Shown: positions 1 to 8,690, counted from the stretch's first letter. The stretch is 58,784 nucleotides of DNA from Pseudomonadota bacterium (GCA_021818505.1 JAKADX010000025.1:1-58784), one strand, 5' to 3'. Translations and numbers: made by a program. The notes: generated by a model not told the origin, from the sequence alone.

Positions 1-614
1 CCCCGATGCCGCCCGAGCGCGCCGCCTTCGCCGAGCCGCTGTCGGTGGCGCTGCACGCCGCCCGGCAGGCCGGCCCGCTGCTCGGCGCGCGGGTGCTGGT
101 GACGGGGGCGGGGCCGATCGGGGCGCTGTGCGTGCTCGCCGCCCGCCATGGCGGGGCGCGGCTGGTGGTGGCGACCGATTTGTTGGCCGCCCCGCTCGCG
201 GTCGTGCGCCGGCTCGGCGCGGACGCCACGCACGATCTGCGCGCCGAGCCGGACGCGCTGGCGCCCTATGGCGCGGACAAGGGCACGTTCGACGCAGTCT
301 TCGAGTGCTCGGGCAGCGGCGCGGCGCTGGCGGGTGCGGTGCCGGTCGTGCGGCCGGGCGGGGTGATCGTGCAGGTCGGCATCGGCGGGGCGGAAACCCC
401 GGTGCCGCTGAACGCGGTGGTGGCCAAGGAGATCACGCTGCGCGGCAGTTTCCGCTTCCACGAGGAGTTCGGGCTGGCGGTGGACGTGCTGGCGCGCGGC
501 GCCATCGACGTGGCGCCGCTGCTGACCGCGACGCTGCCGCTGGCGCAGGCGAACGAGGCGTTCGCGCTGGCCTCCGATCGCGGGCGGGCGATAAAGGTGC
601 AGATCGGCTTCTGA
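1..614 (+). CDS. Zinc-type alcohol dehydrogenase, C-terminal part (L-idonate 5-dehydrogenase-like)
   Basis: The 5' end lies outside the window; the visible part is about 200 residues in the frame ending at the TGA at 612-614. It carries the Rossmann NAD(P)-binding glycine motif VTGAGPIGALC near its start and the C-terminal half of a medium-chain (zinc) dehydrogenase. The catalytic zinc ligands would be in the missing N-terminal part. The segment around EEFGLAVDVL and the ending AIKVQIGF resemble L-idonate 5-dehydrogenases, but sorbitol or threonine dehydrogenase relatives cannot be excluded. It converges on the metallophosphatase gene, with only 4 bases between the stops. Confidence 0.8.
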   Translation, partial: PMPPERAAFAEPLSVALHAARQAGPLLGARVLVTGAGPIGALCVLAARHGGARLVVATDLLAAPLAVVRRLGADATHDLRAEPDALAPYGADKGTFDAVFECSGSGAALAGAVPVVRPGGVIVQVGIGGAETPVPLNAVVAKEITLRGSFRFHEEFGLAVDVLARGAIDVAPLLTATLPLAQANEAFALASDRGRAIKVQIGF

Positions 615-618
615 TCGC

Positions 619-1293
619 TCACGCCGGCGGCAGGTCGATCCAGGACAGATGCCCGCCCTTGCCGGCCCCGGTGTCGAGGAACACCGCGCTGCCGCCCGCC
701 GCGTTGCGCAGCACATAGGGCCGTCCATCCTGGCTGCGCCGGTCATGGCCGCAATAGACGGTCAAGCCGGTGGGAATGCGGTCCACCCAGCGCAGGCTGC
801 GCTCGGGGAAGCCGTCGGGCTGCATCCGGCCGGTGGTCTGCCCGTAGAGCGCGTGGGCGAGCGCGCCCTCCACCTTCGCCGGCAGGATTGGCGGCGGGGC
901 GTGGTGCAGCATCGCGGGGTGGAAGGCGCCGTGCACGAACAGGCGGCCCGGTTGGTGCAGCCAGGCCGGGGCACGGACGATCGCGTCGGCGGCGCGGGCG
1001 GCGAGCGCGGGATCGAGCCGGGCGAGCGTGTCGGCGAGCGCGGCGTCGGTCCGCACCTGCCGACCGGCCAGGGCGCGCGCCAGCTTGGCGTCGTGGTTGC
1101 CGAGCAGGAACACGCCGCGCCCGGCGTCCTGCCGCGCAAACATCAGGCGCAACACCTCGGCGGAGTCCGAGCCGCCATCGGCAAGATCGCCGAGCTGGAT
1201 GATGAAGCGGTCGGTGGCGAGCGCATGCGCGAAGCCGCGCACGTCGCCGTGCACGTCGCCGACCACGCGCAGCGCCGCGCCGCGCGGGATCAC
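619..1293 (-). CDS. Metallophosphoesterase (serine/threonine protein phosphatase-like)
   Basis: A 224-residue calcineurin-like phosphoesterase. The metal-binding signature is complete: GDVHGD at residues 12-17, GDLADGG at 35-41, GNHD at 65-68, a His at 121 in VHGAF, and GHD at 182-184. It should dephosphorylate a phosphoprotein or small phosphoester using two metal ions; the substrate is unknown. The GTG start at 1293-1291 overlaps the photolyase stop as GTGA, so the two genes are probably translationally coupled. It is the last gene of a minus-strand pdeM-phr-phosphatase run, a context that hints at a DNA damage connection, but this is inference. Confidence 0.85.
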   Translation of the reverse strand: MIPRGAALRVVGDVHGDVRGFAHALATDRFIIQLGDLADGGSDSAEVLRLMFARQDAGRGVFLLGNHDAKLARALAGRQVRTDAALADTLARLDPALAARAADAIVRAPAWLHQPGRLFVHGAFHPAMLHHAPPPILPAKVEGALAHALYGQTTGRMQPDGFPERSLRWVDRIPTGLTVYCGHDRRSQDGRPYVLRNAAGGSAVFLDTGAGKGGHLSWIDLPPA

Positions 1294-2696
1294 GCGCGCG
1301 CCGCCGTCACCCGCGCGAATGCGGCCAACGCTCGCGCCCGTCCGGCGGCCAGATCGACGATCGGTTGCGGGTATGTCGCCCCGAGCCGGACGCCGGCCGC
1401 GGCGAGGTCGAGCGGACCTGTCGTCCAGGGCGCGTGCAGCATCCGGTCGGGCAGCTTCGCCAGCTCCGGCACCCAGCGGCGCACATAGGCGCCATCTGCG
1501 TCGAATTTCGCGCCTTGCAGCACTGGGTTGAAGATGCGGAAGAACGGCGCGGCATCGGCGCCGCAACCCGCGACCCACTGCCAGGACGCGCTGTTGGAGG
1601 CGAGGTCGGCATCGACCAGCGTGTCCCAGAACCACGCCGCCCCGTCCTGCCAGCCCAGCAGCAGGTGCTTGACCAGGAAACTCGCGACGATCATCCGCAC
1701 GCGGTTGTGCATCCAGCCGGTCTGCCAGAGCTGGCGCATCCCGGCATCGACGATCGGCACGCCGGTCTGCCCGTGCCGCCACGCCGTCAGCGCGTCGGGA
1801 TCGCTGCGCCAGGGCATCGCGGCGAACTGGCGCCGCAACGGCTGCTCGGGCAGCTCGGGATGGTGCCAGAGCAGGTGCGCGGAGAATTCGCGCCACAGCA
1901 GCTCGTTGCGCCATGACGCCGCCCCGGCGCCGCCGCCGTCCGCCGCGTGCCAGGCGGCCGCGGGCGAGACTTCGCCCCAGTGTAGATGCGGCGAGAGCAT
2001 CGCCGTGCCCGCGATCCCCGGCCGGTCGCGCGCGGTCGCGTAATCGCCGAGCGCGTCGGCGGCGAAGCGGCGCAGCCGCTCCTGCGCGCCGGCCTCGCCC
2101 GGCTGCCACGTGGCGCGCAGCCCGCCCGCCCAGTCCGGCCGGCGCGGCAGCAGGCGCCAGGAGGCGAGCGCGTCGGAGGCTGGCGGCGGGGCGGCGAGGA
2201 TGCGCGCCGGCGCCTGTCGCGGCGGCTGCACGTCGCGGGCGTGGCAGGCGCGGGCGAAGGGGGTGAACACGCCATAGGGGCTGCCGCCGCCGGTGCGGAT
2301 GGCGTCGGGCGGGAACAGCGTCGTGGTGTCGTGCAGGTGGAGCGGCACGCCGCAGTCCAGCGCCGCGACGGCCTGGCGCGCCCAGGGTTCGACCGGCACG
2401 CCGGCATGGATTTCCGCCGCGCCCGTCTCGCGCGCCAGGCGCGGCAGTTCCTCGCTGATGCGCCCGCGCCGCAAGGTCAGTGCCATGCCCCGCGCCGCGA
2501 GGTCGCCGGCCAGGGCGGCAAGGCTGTGATGCAGCCACCAGCGCGCCGCCCCGCCGGCCGCCCAGGCGCCGGGCGTCACCTCATCGAGGATGAAGGCCAC
2601 GACCAGCGGACGGCCGAAGGCGACGGCGGCAGCGAGCGCGGGGTTGTCCTGTAGCCGCAACTCACGGTGCAGCCAAAGCAGGGCGGGGCCTGCCAT
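1290..2696 (-). CDS. phrB: Deoxyribodipyrimidine photolyase
   Basis: A 468-residue cryptochrome/photolyase family protein. The N-terminal antenna domain begins MAGPALLWLHRELRLQDNPA. The C-terminal FAD domain shows the typical WMHNRVRMIVASFLVK segment and the FRIFNPVLQGAKFD segment. It repairs cyclobutane pyrimidine dimers in blue light. The ATG at 2696 was chosen because the family N-terminus begins there; the frame stays open upstream but that part overlaps pdeM and has no homologous character. Its start lies 2 bases after the pdeM stop, and its stop overlaps the following phosphatase start, so the three look like one transcript. Confidence 0.95.
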   Translation of the reverse strand: MAGPALLWLHRELRLQDNPALAAAVAFGRPLVVAFILDEVTPGAWAAGGAARWWLHHSLAALAGDLAARGMALTLRRGRISEELPRLARETGAAEIHAGVPVEPWARQAVAALDCGVPLHLHDTTTLFPPDAIRTGGGSPYGVFTPFARACHARDVQPPRQAPARILAAPPPASDALASWRLLPRRPDWAGGLRATWQPGEAGAQERLRRFAADALGDYATARDRPGIAGTAMLSPHLHWGEVSPAAAWHAADGGGAGAASWRNELLWREFSAHLLWHHPELPEQPLRRQFAAMPWRSDPDALTAWRHGQTGVPIVDAGMRQLWQTGWMHNRVRMIVASFLVKHLLLGWQDGAAWFWDTLVDADLASNSASWQWVAGCGADAAPFFRIFNPVLQGAKFDADGAYVRRWVPELAKLPDRMLHAPWTTGPLDLAAAGVRLGATYPQPIVDLAAGRARALAAFARVTAARA

Positions 2697-2698
2697 CG

Positions 2699-3391
2699 CT
2701 AGGCCGCGCGCAGGGTGGCGTAGGGGAAGCTGAACAGCCGCTCCCGCCCCAGCAGGAACACCCGCCCGCCGCGCGGGAACAGGGCGGCGATCGGCGGCTC
2801 CGCCACGTCCAGCCCGCCGGTATAGGCGCCGAAGGCCGGCAGCATCAGCCGCCGGCCGTCGAACACGAAGCAGGGCCGGACGATGCTGCCGCCGCGCGCC
2901 GCCACGCGCGCCTTCGGATGGTGGTGGCCGCACAGTTCCCCGCTCGCCGGTCCCAGGCGCACGTCATGCCGCGCCTCGTGGCGGAAGGTGAGGCGGCCGA
3001 GGGCGAGTTCCGCCACTGCCTCGCCGCCGATGCCCTCGGGCGGCGCCGGGTCGTGGTTGCCGAGCACCCACACGAAGCGATGCGCCGCCGCGATCAGCCG
3101 CAGCCGCGCGGCATCACTCGCCGCCAGCCGCGCGCTGCCGCCGGCGTCATGAAACGAGTCGCCCAGCGCCACCACAGTCTGCGGCTGAAACCGCCGCAGC
3201 AGAGCGGCCAGCCGGTCCAGTGTGGCGCGCGTGTCCCACGGCGGCAGCAGCGCGCCGCGCATCGCGGCCGCGGAGCCTTTCTCCAGATGCAGATCGGCAA
3301 CCGCGAGCAGGCGCTGCGCCGGCCAGAACAGCGCGCCGGCGGGATCGAGCAGCAGGCGCTCGCCGGCGAGGTGGACGGGGGCGGGGGTCAT
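2699..3391 (-). CDS. pdeM: Ligase-associated DNA damage response endonuclease PdeM
   Basis: A 230-residue metallophosphoesterase. Metal motifs are DLH at 33-35 followed by LEKG, GDSFHD at 77-82, GNHD at 111-114 and GHHHPK at 155-160, the pattern of the PdeM family. PdeM is known as part of a bacterial DNA damage response set with an Lhr-type helicase, an ATP-dependent ligase and an exonuclease. Here the helicase lies just upstream on the same strand, separated by a palindromic repeat; the ligase and exonuclease are not in this window. The normal length and intact motifs suggest a functional enzyme. Confidence 0.92.
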   Translation of the reverse strand: MTPAPVHLAGERLLLDPAGALFWPAQRLLAVADLHLEKGSAAAMRGALLPPWDTRATLDRLAALLRRFQPQTVVALGDSFHDAGGSARLAASDAARLRLIAAAHRFVWVLGNHDPAPPEGIGGEAVAELALGRLTFRHEARHDVRLGPASGELCGHHHPKARVAARGGSIVRPCFVFDGRRLMLPAFGAYTGGLDVAEPPIAALFPRGGRVFLLGRERLFSFPYATLRAA

Positions 3392-3403
3392 GCGATACGC
3401 GCG

Positions 3404-3508
3404 CCCTCACCCGGCGCTGCGCGCCACCCCCTCTCGCAAGCGCGGGAGGGCAGCAGGGCGCTTGATCTTCTCCCTCTCCCGCTTGCGGGAAAGGGCCGGG
3501 GTAAGGGA
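3404..3508. repeat. Dispersed palindromic repeat (REP/BIME-like), long copy
   Basis: About 105 bases fill most of the gap between the pdeM start and the helicase stop. The outer parts match a second copy at 16338-16396: CCCTCACCCGGCGCTGCGCG at one end, and a half with the inverted pair CCCGCTTGCGGG and the text AGGGCCGGGGT at the other. This copy has an extra internal segment containing CTCTCGCAAGCGCGGGAG, itself a degenerate palindrome. It can fold into strong hairpins and may act as a terminator or mRNA stabiliser between the two genes. There is no U-tract. Confidence 0.75.
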
Positions 3509-3515
3509 GCTTCGT

Positions 3516-6020
3516 TCATAGATCGAGTCTGCCCTGCCGCGGCCCCGCAGGGGAAGCCCGGCGCGCCAGATTCGAACGCAGCACGCGCGGCAGTCGCAGC
3601 GGCGGCGGGTCGGCTTCGCCCAGCGCCTCGGCGACCAGGGCAGCCTCATCCAGCAGGGCATCGTCGCTCTCGTGGTCGCGCACGCTCTCCCGCCCGATTT
3701 CCAGCAGCACCGGCACGGCGAGGGGCGAGACGCGGGAGAGCACCATGTGCCGCACCCGCCCCTGCACCCGTGCCAGCATGGCTGCGAGTCGGCCGAGATC
3801 GGTCAGGCCGCCGGCCGCGTCGGCGCGGGTGGCGCGCAGCAGCACGTGGTCGGGCTGGTGGCGACGCAGCACGTCGTAGATCAGGTCGGAGTTCACAGTC
3901 ACCTGCCGCCGCGACTTCTCCGCGCCGGGATGCTGCCGCTCGATCAGCCCGGCGATCACCGCGACATTGCGGAAGGTGCGGCGCATCACCGAGGATTCCG
4001 CCAGCCACGCCTCCAGGTCATCGCCCAGCATGTCGGTCTCGAACAGCTTTGCCACATCGGTCGGCGCGTTGGCGCTCCAGACCGCCAGCACGTAATCCGT
4101 CGCGACGAAGCCGAGAGGCTGGAAGCCGAACCTTTGCATCCGCCGCGTCAGCAGCAGGCCGAGCGTCTGGTGCGCGTTGCGGCCCTCGAAGCAATAGGCC
4201 ACGAGATACCAGCGGTCGCCGCGCGGGAAGGTTTCCACCAGCAGGTCATGGCGTCCCGGCAGGCGGCTGACGGCGCGCTGCACGCCGAGCCATTCCCGCA
4301 CGGGTTCGGGGAACGTGCTCCAGGACTGCGGCGATTGCAGCATGGCGCGCACGCGGTCGGCGAGATTGGTCGTCAGCGGCAGCCGCCCGCCGGCATAGGC
4401 GGGCACCATCGGCTCCCGGTCGCCGCCCGGCTCGGCTTCCACCGTGGTTTCGCGGATGCGCAGGAAGCGCAGCAATTGCCCGGCGAACATGAAGGTGTCG
4501 CCCGGCGTCAGCAGGTTGGCGAAATACTCCTCGACCTCGCCGAGCAGCGGGCCGCGCGGGCCGAGCCGCACCCGCATCATCGGCTCCTCGACGATGGTGC
4601 CGATGTTCATTCGGTGCTGCCGCGCCACGCGCTCCGAGCGCACATGCAATCGTCCCTCTGAGTCGCGGAACAATTTGCGCCATTGCGCATACGATGACAG
4701 CGCATAGCCGCCGTCCTCGACGAATCGCACCACGTCGTCGAAGTCGCGCCGTGTGAGGGTCGCGTACGGCGCGGCGCGAGTCACCTCGGCGTACAGCGCG
4801 TCGGGATAGAACGGCCCGCTGCACGCAACCCCGAGGACGTGCTGCGCCAGCACATCGAGCCCGCCGGGGCGTGGTGGGTCGCCGTCGAGTTCGCCGGCGG
4901 CTGCACCGAGAATGGCCGCCTCGCACTCAAGTACCTCGAAGCGGTTGGCCGGCACCAGCACCGCGCGCGAGGGTTCCTCCATGCGGTGATTGGCGCGACC
5001 GACGCGTTGCAGAAGACGGCTGACACCTTTCGGTGCGCCGACTTGCAGCACCTGGTCCACTCCACCCCAGTCGATGCCGAGATCGAGCGAGGAGGTGGCG
5101 ACGACCGCACGCAGCTTGCCCTCCGCCATCGCCTGCTCGACGCGCAGCCGCTGCTCCGGCTCCAGGCTGCCATGATGGATGGCGATCGGCAGAGTCTCAT
5201 GGTTCTGGCGCCAGAGTTCCTGAAACAGCAATTCCGCCTGCGCGCGCGTGTTGACGAACACGATGGTCATGCCGGCACTGCGGATCGCATCGAGCACGTC
5301 GGGCGCGCTGGCGAGTCCCATGTGGCCGGACCAGGGGAGCCGGTCGCGTGGTAGCATCATGGTAATCTCGGGTGCCGCACCGCCATCGGCTTCGATGATG
5401 CGCACGCCGGCAGGGTTGGCATCCGGCGCGATGAACGCGGCGAGCGGCGCGCGATGCGCGACGGTTGCCGACAGCCCGATCCGCCGCGCGCCCGGCGCCA
5501 GCGTGGACAGCCGCGCGAGACCGAGGGCCAACTGATCGCCGCGTTTGGTGCCGGCGAGTGCGTGCACCTCGTCGATGACAATGGCGGCAAGCGGTACGAA
5601 CATCGCCGGCGCGTCCGCGAGGGACAGCAGCAGCGCGAGACTCTCGGGCGTGGTCAGCAGAATGTTTGGCGGCGCATCGCGTTGGCGGCGGCGCTCGACG
5701 GCGCTGGTGTCGCCGCTTCGCGTGGCGATGCTGACCGGCAGCGCAAGTTCGGCGACGGGACGCGTCAGATTGCGAGCGATGTCGGCCGCAAGCGCCTTGA
5801 GCGGACTGACATAGAGCGTATGCAGCCCCGTGCGCGGGGCAGTGGCGAGGCCGATCAGGCTGGGCAAGAAGCCGGCCAGCGTCTTGCCCCCGCCGGTCGG
5901 TGCGATCAGCAACACATGCTCTCCGTCGGCGGCGGCCCGAAGCGCCACCTGCTGATGCACGCGCAGCCGCCAGCCCTGGCGGGCGAACCAGGCAGCAAAT
6001 TGGGCGGGCAGGGCGGACAT
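3516..6020 (-). CDS. Ligase-associated DNA damage response DEXH-box helicase (Lhr family)
   Basis: An 834-residue superfamily 2 helicase of the Lhr type. Walker A is APTGGGKT at about residues 40-47, the Walker B box is DEVH at 150-153, motif Ia is SPLKALAAD, motif III is LSATV, and motif VI is LLQRVGRANHR. A winged-helix part and a long Lhr C-terminal domain follow. It is an ATP-dependent 3'-5' DNA or RNA:DNA helicase in known relatives. The ATG at 6020 (MSALPAQF) was chosen over an open extension of 26 codons because the family N-terminus starts here. With pdeM it forms half of the ligase-associated DNA damage response set. Confidence 0.93.
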   Translation of the reverse strand: MSALPAQFAAWFARQGWRLRVHQQVALRAAADGEHVLLIAPTGGGKTLAGFLPSLIGLATAPRTGLHTLYVSPLKALAADIARNLTRPVAELALPVSIATRSGDTSAVERRRQRDAPPNILLTTPESLALLLSLADAPAMFVPLAAIVIDEVHALAGTKRGDQLALGLARLSTLAPGARRIGLSATVAHRAPLAAFIAPDANPAGVRIIEADGGAAPEITMMLPRDRLPWSGHMGLASAPDVLDAIRSAGMTIVFVNTRAQAELLFQELWRQNHETLPIAIHHGSLEPEQRLRVEQAMAEGKLRAVVATSSLDLGIDWGGVDQVLQVGAPKGVSRLLQRVGRANHRMEEPSRAVLVPANRFEVLECEAAILGAAAGELDGDPPRPGGLDVLAQHVLGVACSGPFYPDALYAEVTRAAPYATLTRRDFDDVVRFVEDGGYALSSYAQWRKLFRDSEGRLHVRSERVARQHRMNIGTIVEEPMMRVRLGPRGPLLGEVEEYFANLLTPGDTFMFAGQLLRFLRIRETTVEAEPGGDREPMVPAYAGGRLPLTTNLADRVRAMLQSPQSWSTFPEPVREWLGVQRAVSRLPGRHDLLVETFPRGDRWYLVAYCFEGRNAHQTLGLLLTRRMQRFGFQPLGFVATDYVLAVWSANAPTDVAKLFETDMLGDDLEAWLAESSVMRRTFRNVAVIAGLIERQHPGAEKSRRQVTVNSDLIYDVLRRHQPDHVLLRATRADAAGGLTDLGRLAAMLARVQGRVRHMVLSRVSPLAVPVLLEIGRESVRDHESDDALLDEAALVAEALGEADPPPLRLPRVLRSNLARRASPAGPRQGRLDL

Positions 6021-6246
6021 CGGAGGCAGACATAGCGGCCGGCAAGCGGTGTGCGCCACCGGCAGGGCGCAGACAGTAGCGCGACAGTCTAGCAACAATC
6101 GTCAACAGTCATTCGATTACACGAACCTTAAAACACGGGTTCGCGCGATCGTTCAGGGTTCCCTCACGCCGACGTGAGCCGCTACCACGGCCGCCATCGG
6201 CCGATCACTAAATTGTGCTTCACGCGAACGAGAGCGGAGACGACTT
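6021..6246. promoter_or_regulatory. Divergent intergenic region between the Lhr-type helicase and the GH16-like gene
   Basis: The 226 bases between divergent starts are less GC-rich than the surroundings, especially 6085-6135. A small inverted repeat CTCACG-CCGA-CGTGAG occupies 6163-6178. TAAATT at about 6210 could be a -10 element for the plus-strand gene, and GCGGAGA upstream of 6247 is a plausible ribosome binding site. No operator is recognised. Confidence 0.4.
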
Positions 6247-7749
6247 ATGAGCGCATCTGGAACCCTTGATCTCGCCAATTACTCGACCGTCTGGGATCAT
6301 AATTTCTCTACCCAACCGAACCTGAACGGGTTCAACACCGTCTGGGGCGACGTGACGGTGCAGAACGGCGCCGCCGTGCTGACCTCCACCGCGGCCAATG
6401 GCTGGCCGCAGGCTGGCTTCATGATCACGCCCTCCGGCGCTTCCGCGGGCAACGGCTACGGCCTCTACTCGATCACCATGTCGATGAACGACAATGGTGC
6501 GGTCGAGGGGCCGGGCGGCTATGCCTGTCTGTGGCCGTCCACGAACAACTGGCCCGGGCCGGAACTCGACCTGGTTGAGAAGCAGGGCGCCGACAGCGGC
6601 ACCAATGGCTACTCCACCATCCACTGGGCCGGCGCCGGCAACAGCAACCAGTACACGCCGACCATGCTGGGCAATATCGACGTGACCCAGTCGCACACCT
6701 ACGCGATGGACTGGGAGCCGGGCCGCATCACGATGTACGTGGACGGCAAGGAGATCTACACCACCACCCAGAACGTGCCGAAGGATTACGCCGACGGCGG
6801 GCAGAACGAGGCATTCGGCGCCGGAGAGGAACCGGCCTGGGCCGCCTCCCAACAGGGCGGCAACAGCGCCAACCAGGTACAGGTGTACGACATCAGCTAC
6901 TCCGCCTATACGCCCGGCAGCGGCAACGCCGGGTCGTCCTCCTCGTCCGGCGGCGGCAGCGGCACCAGCAGCGGCACGAGCAGCCCGGCGAGCGGCGCAA
7001 CCGCCGGCACGGACACCACAAGCGCCACGGCCGGCACCGGCACGACCAGCACCGGCACGACCAACACCAGCACGGACACCACGGGCACCGCCGCGGGCAC
7101 GGGCACGACCAGCATCGGCACGACCAGCACGGACACCACGAGCGCGGCGTCCACAGGGTCCGGCGCCGCGGCGGGCGCGACCGGGACGGACACGACCGGC
7201 ACCGTCGCCACGGCCACCACCGGCAGCGCGGACACATCCTCGTCCCCGGCGGTGAACTACGTGACCGCCGGCTCCCAGCCGTTCTTCGCCGCGCAGGACA
7301 ACCAGACTGTCGCGTCAGGAGTGTCGGATCAGACCGTTGTGCTGAACGGCAAGGGCGACACGCTTGTCCTCGGCGCGAACGGCGACCAGGTGCTGGCGAA
7401 CAACACCGGGATGACGTTCTATAACGAGGGGCAGGGCACGAATCAGATCTACGATCTAGTGGGCGGCAACACCTTCGCTCCCGATCCCGGTGCCAGCGGC
7501 ACCACGATCACCTGGGACAACGCGCTCAGCAACGGCGACAAGTTCGACCTGCGCTACGCGCTCAATGCCTCGGGCTGGAACGGCAACACCGCCGATCTCG
7601 GTAACTACCTCACCGAGGTGCATGGCTCCTGGGGCATGGCACTGTGCGTCCACGCAAGCGGGGCCGCCGCCGGCGCGCCGGTGCTCGACATCATGGGCGC
7701 GAACGCCAACATCGACCTGCCGACCTTCCTGCAGCACGCGACCGTCTGA
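6247..7749 (+). CDS. GH16-family glycoside hydrolase-like protein with Thr/Ser/Gly linker and unknown C-terminal domain
   Basis: A 500-residue protein in three parts. Residues 1-222 are a concanavalin-type GH16-like domain with the catalytic signature ExDxxE as ELDLVE at 106-111, in which the two Glu would be nucleophile and acid/base. Residues about 223-333 are a low-complexity Thr/Gly/Ser/Ala linker. Residues about 334-500 are a separate domain with VVLNGKGDTLVLGANGDQV-type Gly/Asn/Asp repeats, reminiscent of C-terminal domains of type I-secreted proteins. There is no N-terminal signal peptide, which supports C-terminal-signal (type I) export over Sec, but no transporter is adjacent. The likely substrate is a beta-glucan or beta-galactan; this is not determined. 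Confidence 0.75.
   Translation: MSASGTLDLANYSTVWDHNFSTQPNLNGFNTVWGDVTVQNGAAVLTSTAANGWPQAGFMITPSGASAGNGYGLYSITMSMNDNGAVEGPGGYACLWPSTNNWPGPELDLVEKQGADSGTNGYSTIHWAGAGNSNQYTPTMLGNIDVTQSHTYAMDWEPGRITMYVDGKEIYTTTQNVPKDYADGGQNEAFGAGEEPAWAASQQGGNSANQVQVYDISYSAYTPGSGNAGSSSSSGGGSGTSSGTSSPASGATAGTDTTSATAGTGTTSTGTTNTSTDTTGTAAGTGTTSIGTTSTDTTSAASTGSGAAAGATGTDTTGTVATATTGSADTSSSPAVNYVTAGSQPFFAAQDNQTVASGVSDQTVVLNGKGDTLVLGANGDQVLANNTGMTFYNEGQGTNQIYDLVGGNTFAPDPGASGTTITWDNALSNGDKFDLRYALNASGWNGNTADLGNYLTEVHGSWGMALCVHASGAAAGAPVLDIMGANANIDLPTFLQHATV
6913..7243 (+). repeat. Coding low-complexity Thr/Gly/Ser repeat tract
   Basis: Degenerate tandem units built on GGCACGACCAGC and ACGGACACCACG encode repeated TGTTST and TDTT motifs. 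The tract forms the linker between the two domains of the GH16-like protein. Such units can expand or contract by slippage. The reading frame is preserved throughout. Confidence 0.8.
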
Positions 7750-8166
7750 CGCCGCGCGGTGCGTCGGGGGTGTGCCCGGCGCACCGCGTTCCGCGACACC
7801 CACGTGGATCGGATGGCGCTGACGCTCACGCGCGGGACATGCGCAGGCATGACCGTTATCGCCATCGCCGGTGCCTGCTTTTTTCCTGCGATCATTCTGC
7901 GCGCGTTGCCGACGCCGCGGTTGTGGCCGGCCGGCTGCGTGCCGTTCGCCGATCCCGGAGCTGGCCTGCCGGGCGGATCGGGCCCACCTGCGCTGGCGAG
8001 CGAATTCATGGGATCGATGCCGTCGATCTGATCGCGGCCAAGGCGCAACCGGACAGCCGGGCCGGCTGATCGAGGCGATGCGATCCCGCGCGCGCGGAAG
8101 CGGGGCGGGACAAGCCGGCAAAACAGTGGCAGAGTCGGTGCCGCGTCCGAGAAGGCCCCACCGCCC
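7750..8166. other. 417-base non-coding gap with a hairpin at 7755-7788
   Basis: A 9-bp perfect stem CGCGGTGCG / CGCACCGCG (7755-7763 and 7780-7788, with a 16-nt loop that can pair further) begins 5 bases after the GH16-like stop. It may be a terminator or mRNA end, though no T-tract follows. The rest (7789-8166) has several open frames on both strands, but none shows a credible start or recognisable protein character. I see no RNA gene or clear promoter in it. Confidence 0.5.
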
Positions 8167-8688
8167 GTGCGTCAGTTGCTGCTGCTCCGTCATGCCAAGT
8201 CCTCCTGGGACGACCCCGGTCTGGCCGATCACGGCCGCCCGTTGAGCGCGCGGGGACGCGAGGCGGCGGCGGCCATGCGGGAGGCGATGCTGAAGCTCTC
8301 GCTTTCGCCCGACGTGGTCCTCGTCTCCTCCTCCCGCCGCACGTTGCAGACGCTGGAGGCGTTGCTTCCCTGGCCGGAGACGCCGCTCATCGAGCCGATG
8401 GACGCGCTGTATCTGGCGACCGCGAAGCAACTCTTCGGCGTGCTGAACAACGTCGCCGAAACCGTGCGCAGCCTGCTCCTGATCGGGCACAATCCCGGCC
8501 TGCACGAACTCGCCCAGGCATTGATCGGCAGCGCCAGCTCGGCCGAGGACGCCAAACGGCTCGCCGCACGCTTCCCCACCGCCGCGCTGGCCGAATTCGC
8601 GGTGCCCGGACCGTGGCGCACGCTCGGGCCGGGGGGCGCGCGCCTGGTGCGCTTCATCTGCCCTCGCGACCTGCCGCTGCACGCCTGA
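8167..8688 (+). CDS. Histidine phosphatase family protein (SixA-like)
   Basis: A 173-residue protein of the histidine phosphatase (phosphoglycerate mutase-like) superfamily. The N-terminal catalytic motif LLRHAKSSW has Arg8 and His9; the second conserved His is in LLIGHNPGLHE (His108). SixA proteins remove phosphate from phosphohistidine, but the substrate range of this branch is wide. The start is a GTG at 8167. It is followed after 2 bases by the CYTH/CHAD gene, so the two are probably one operon, and a shared phosphate or polyphosphate role is a reasonable inference. Confidence 0.88.
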   Translation: MRQLLLLRHAKSSWDDPGLADHGRPLSARGREAAAAMREAMLKLSLSPDVVLVSSSRRTLQTLEALLPWPETPLIEPMDALYLATAKQLFGVLNNVAETVRSLLLIGHNPGLHELAQALIGSASSAEDAKRLAARFPTAALAEFAVPGPWRTLGPGGARLVRFICPRDLPLHA

Positions 8689-8690
8689 CC

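Noticed and set aside
619-2538. A 639-residue minus-strand reading as one fused protein
   Set aside because: Only the last 224 residues are a real metallophosphoesterase; the earlier part is the photolyase gene read in the wrong frame. A GTG at the GTGA overlap is the start.
1290-2933. A 547-residue photolyase with an N-terminal extension
   Set aside because: The extra 79 residues overlap pdeM and are Arg/Pro/Gly-rich shadow translation; the family start is at 2696.
6913-7243. Regular short repeats that could suggest a CRISPR array or minisatellite
   Set aside because: Units are about 12 bases, degenerate, without spacers, and stay in frame as a Thr/Gly/Ser linker of the GH16-like protein.
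7759-8031. 90-codon plus-strand ORF after the GH16-like gene
   Set aside because: No ribosome binding site, no family resemblance, and several competing frames on both strands in the same GC-rich gap.
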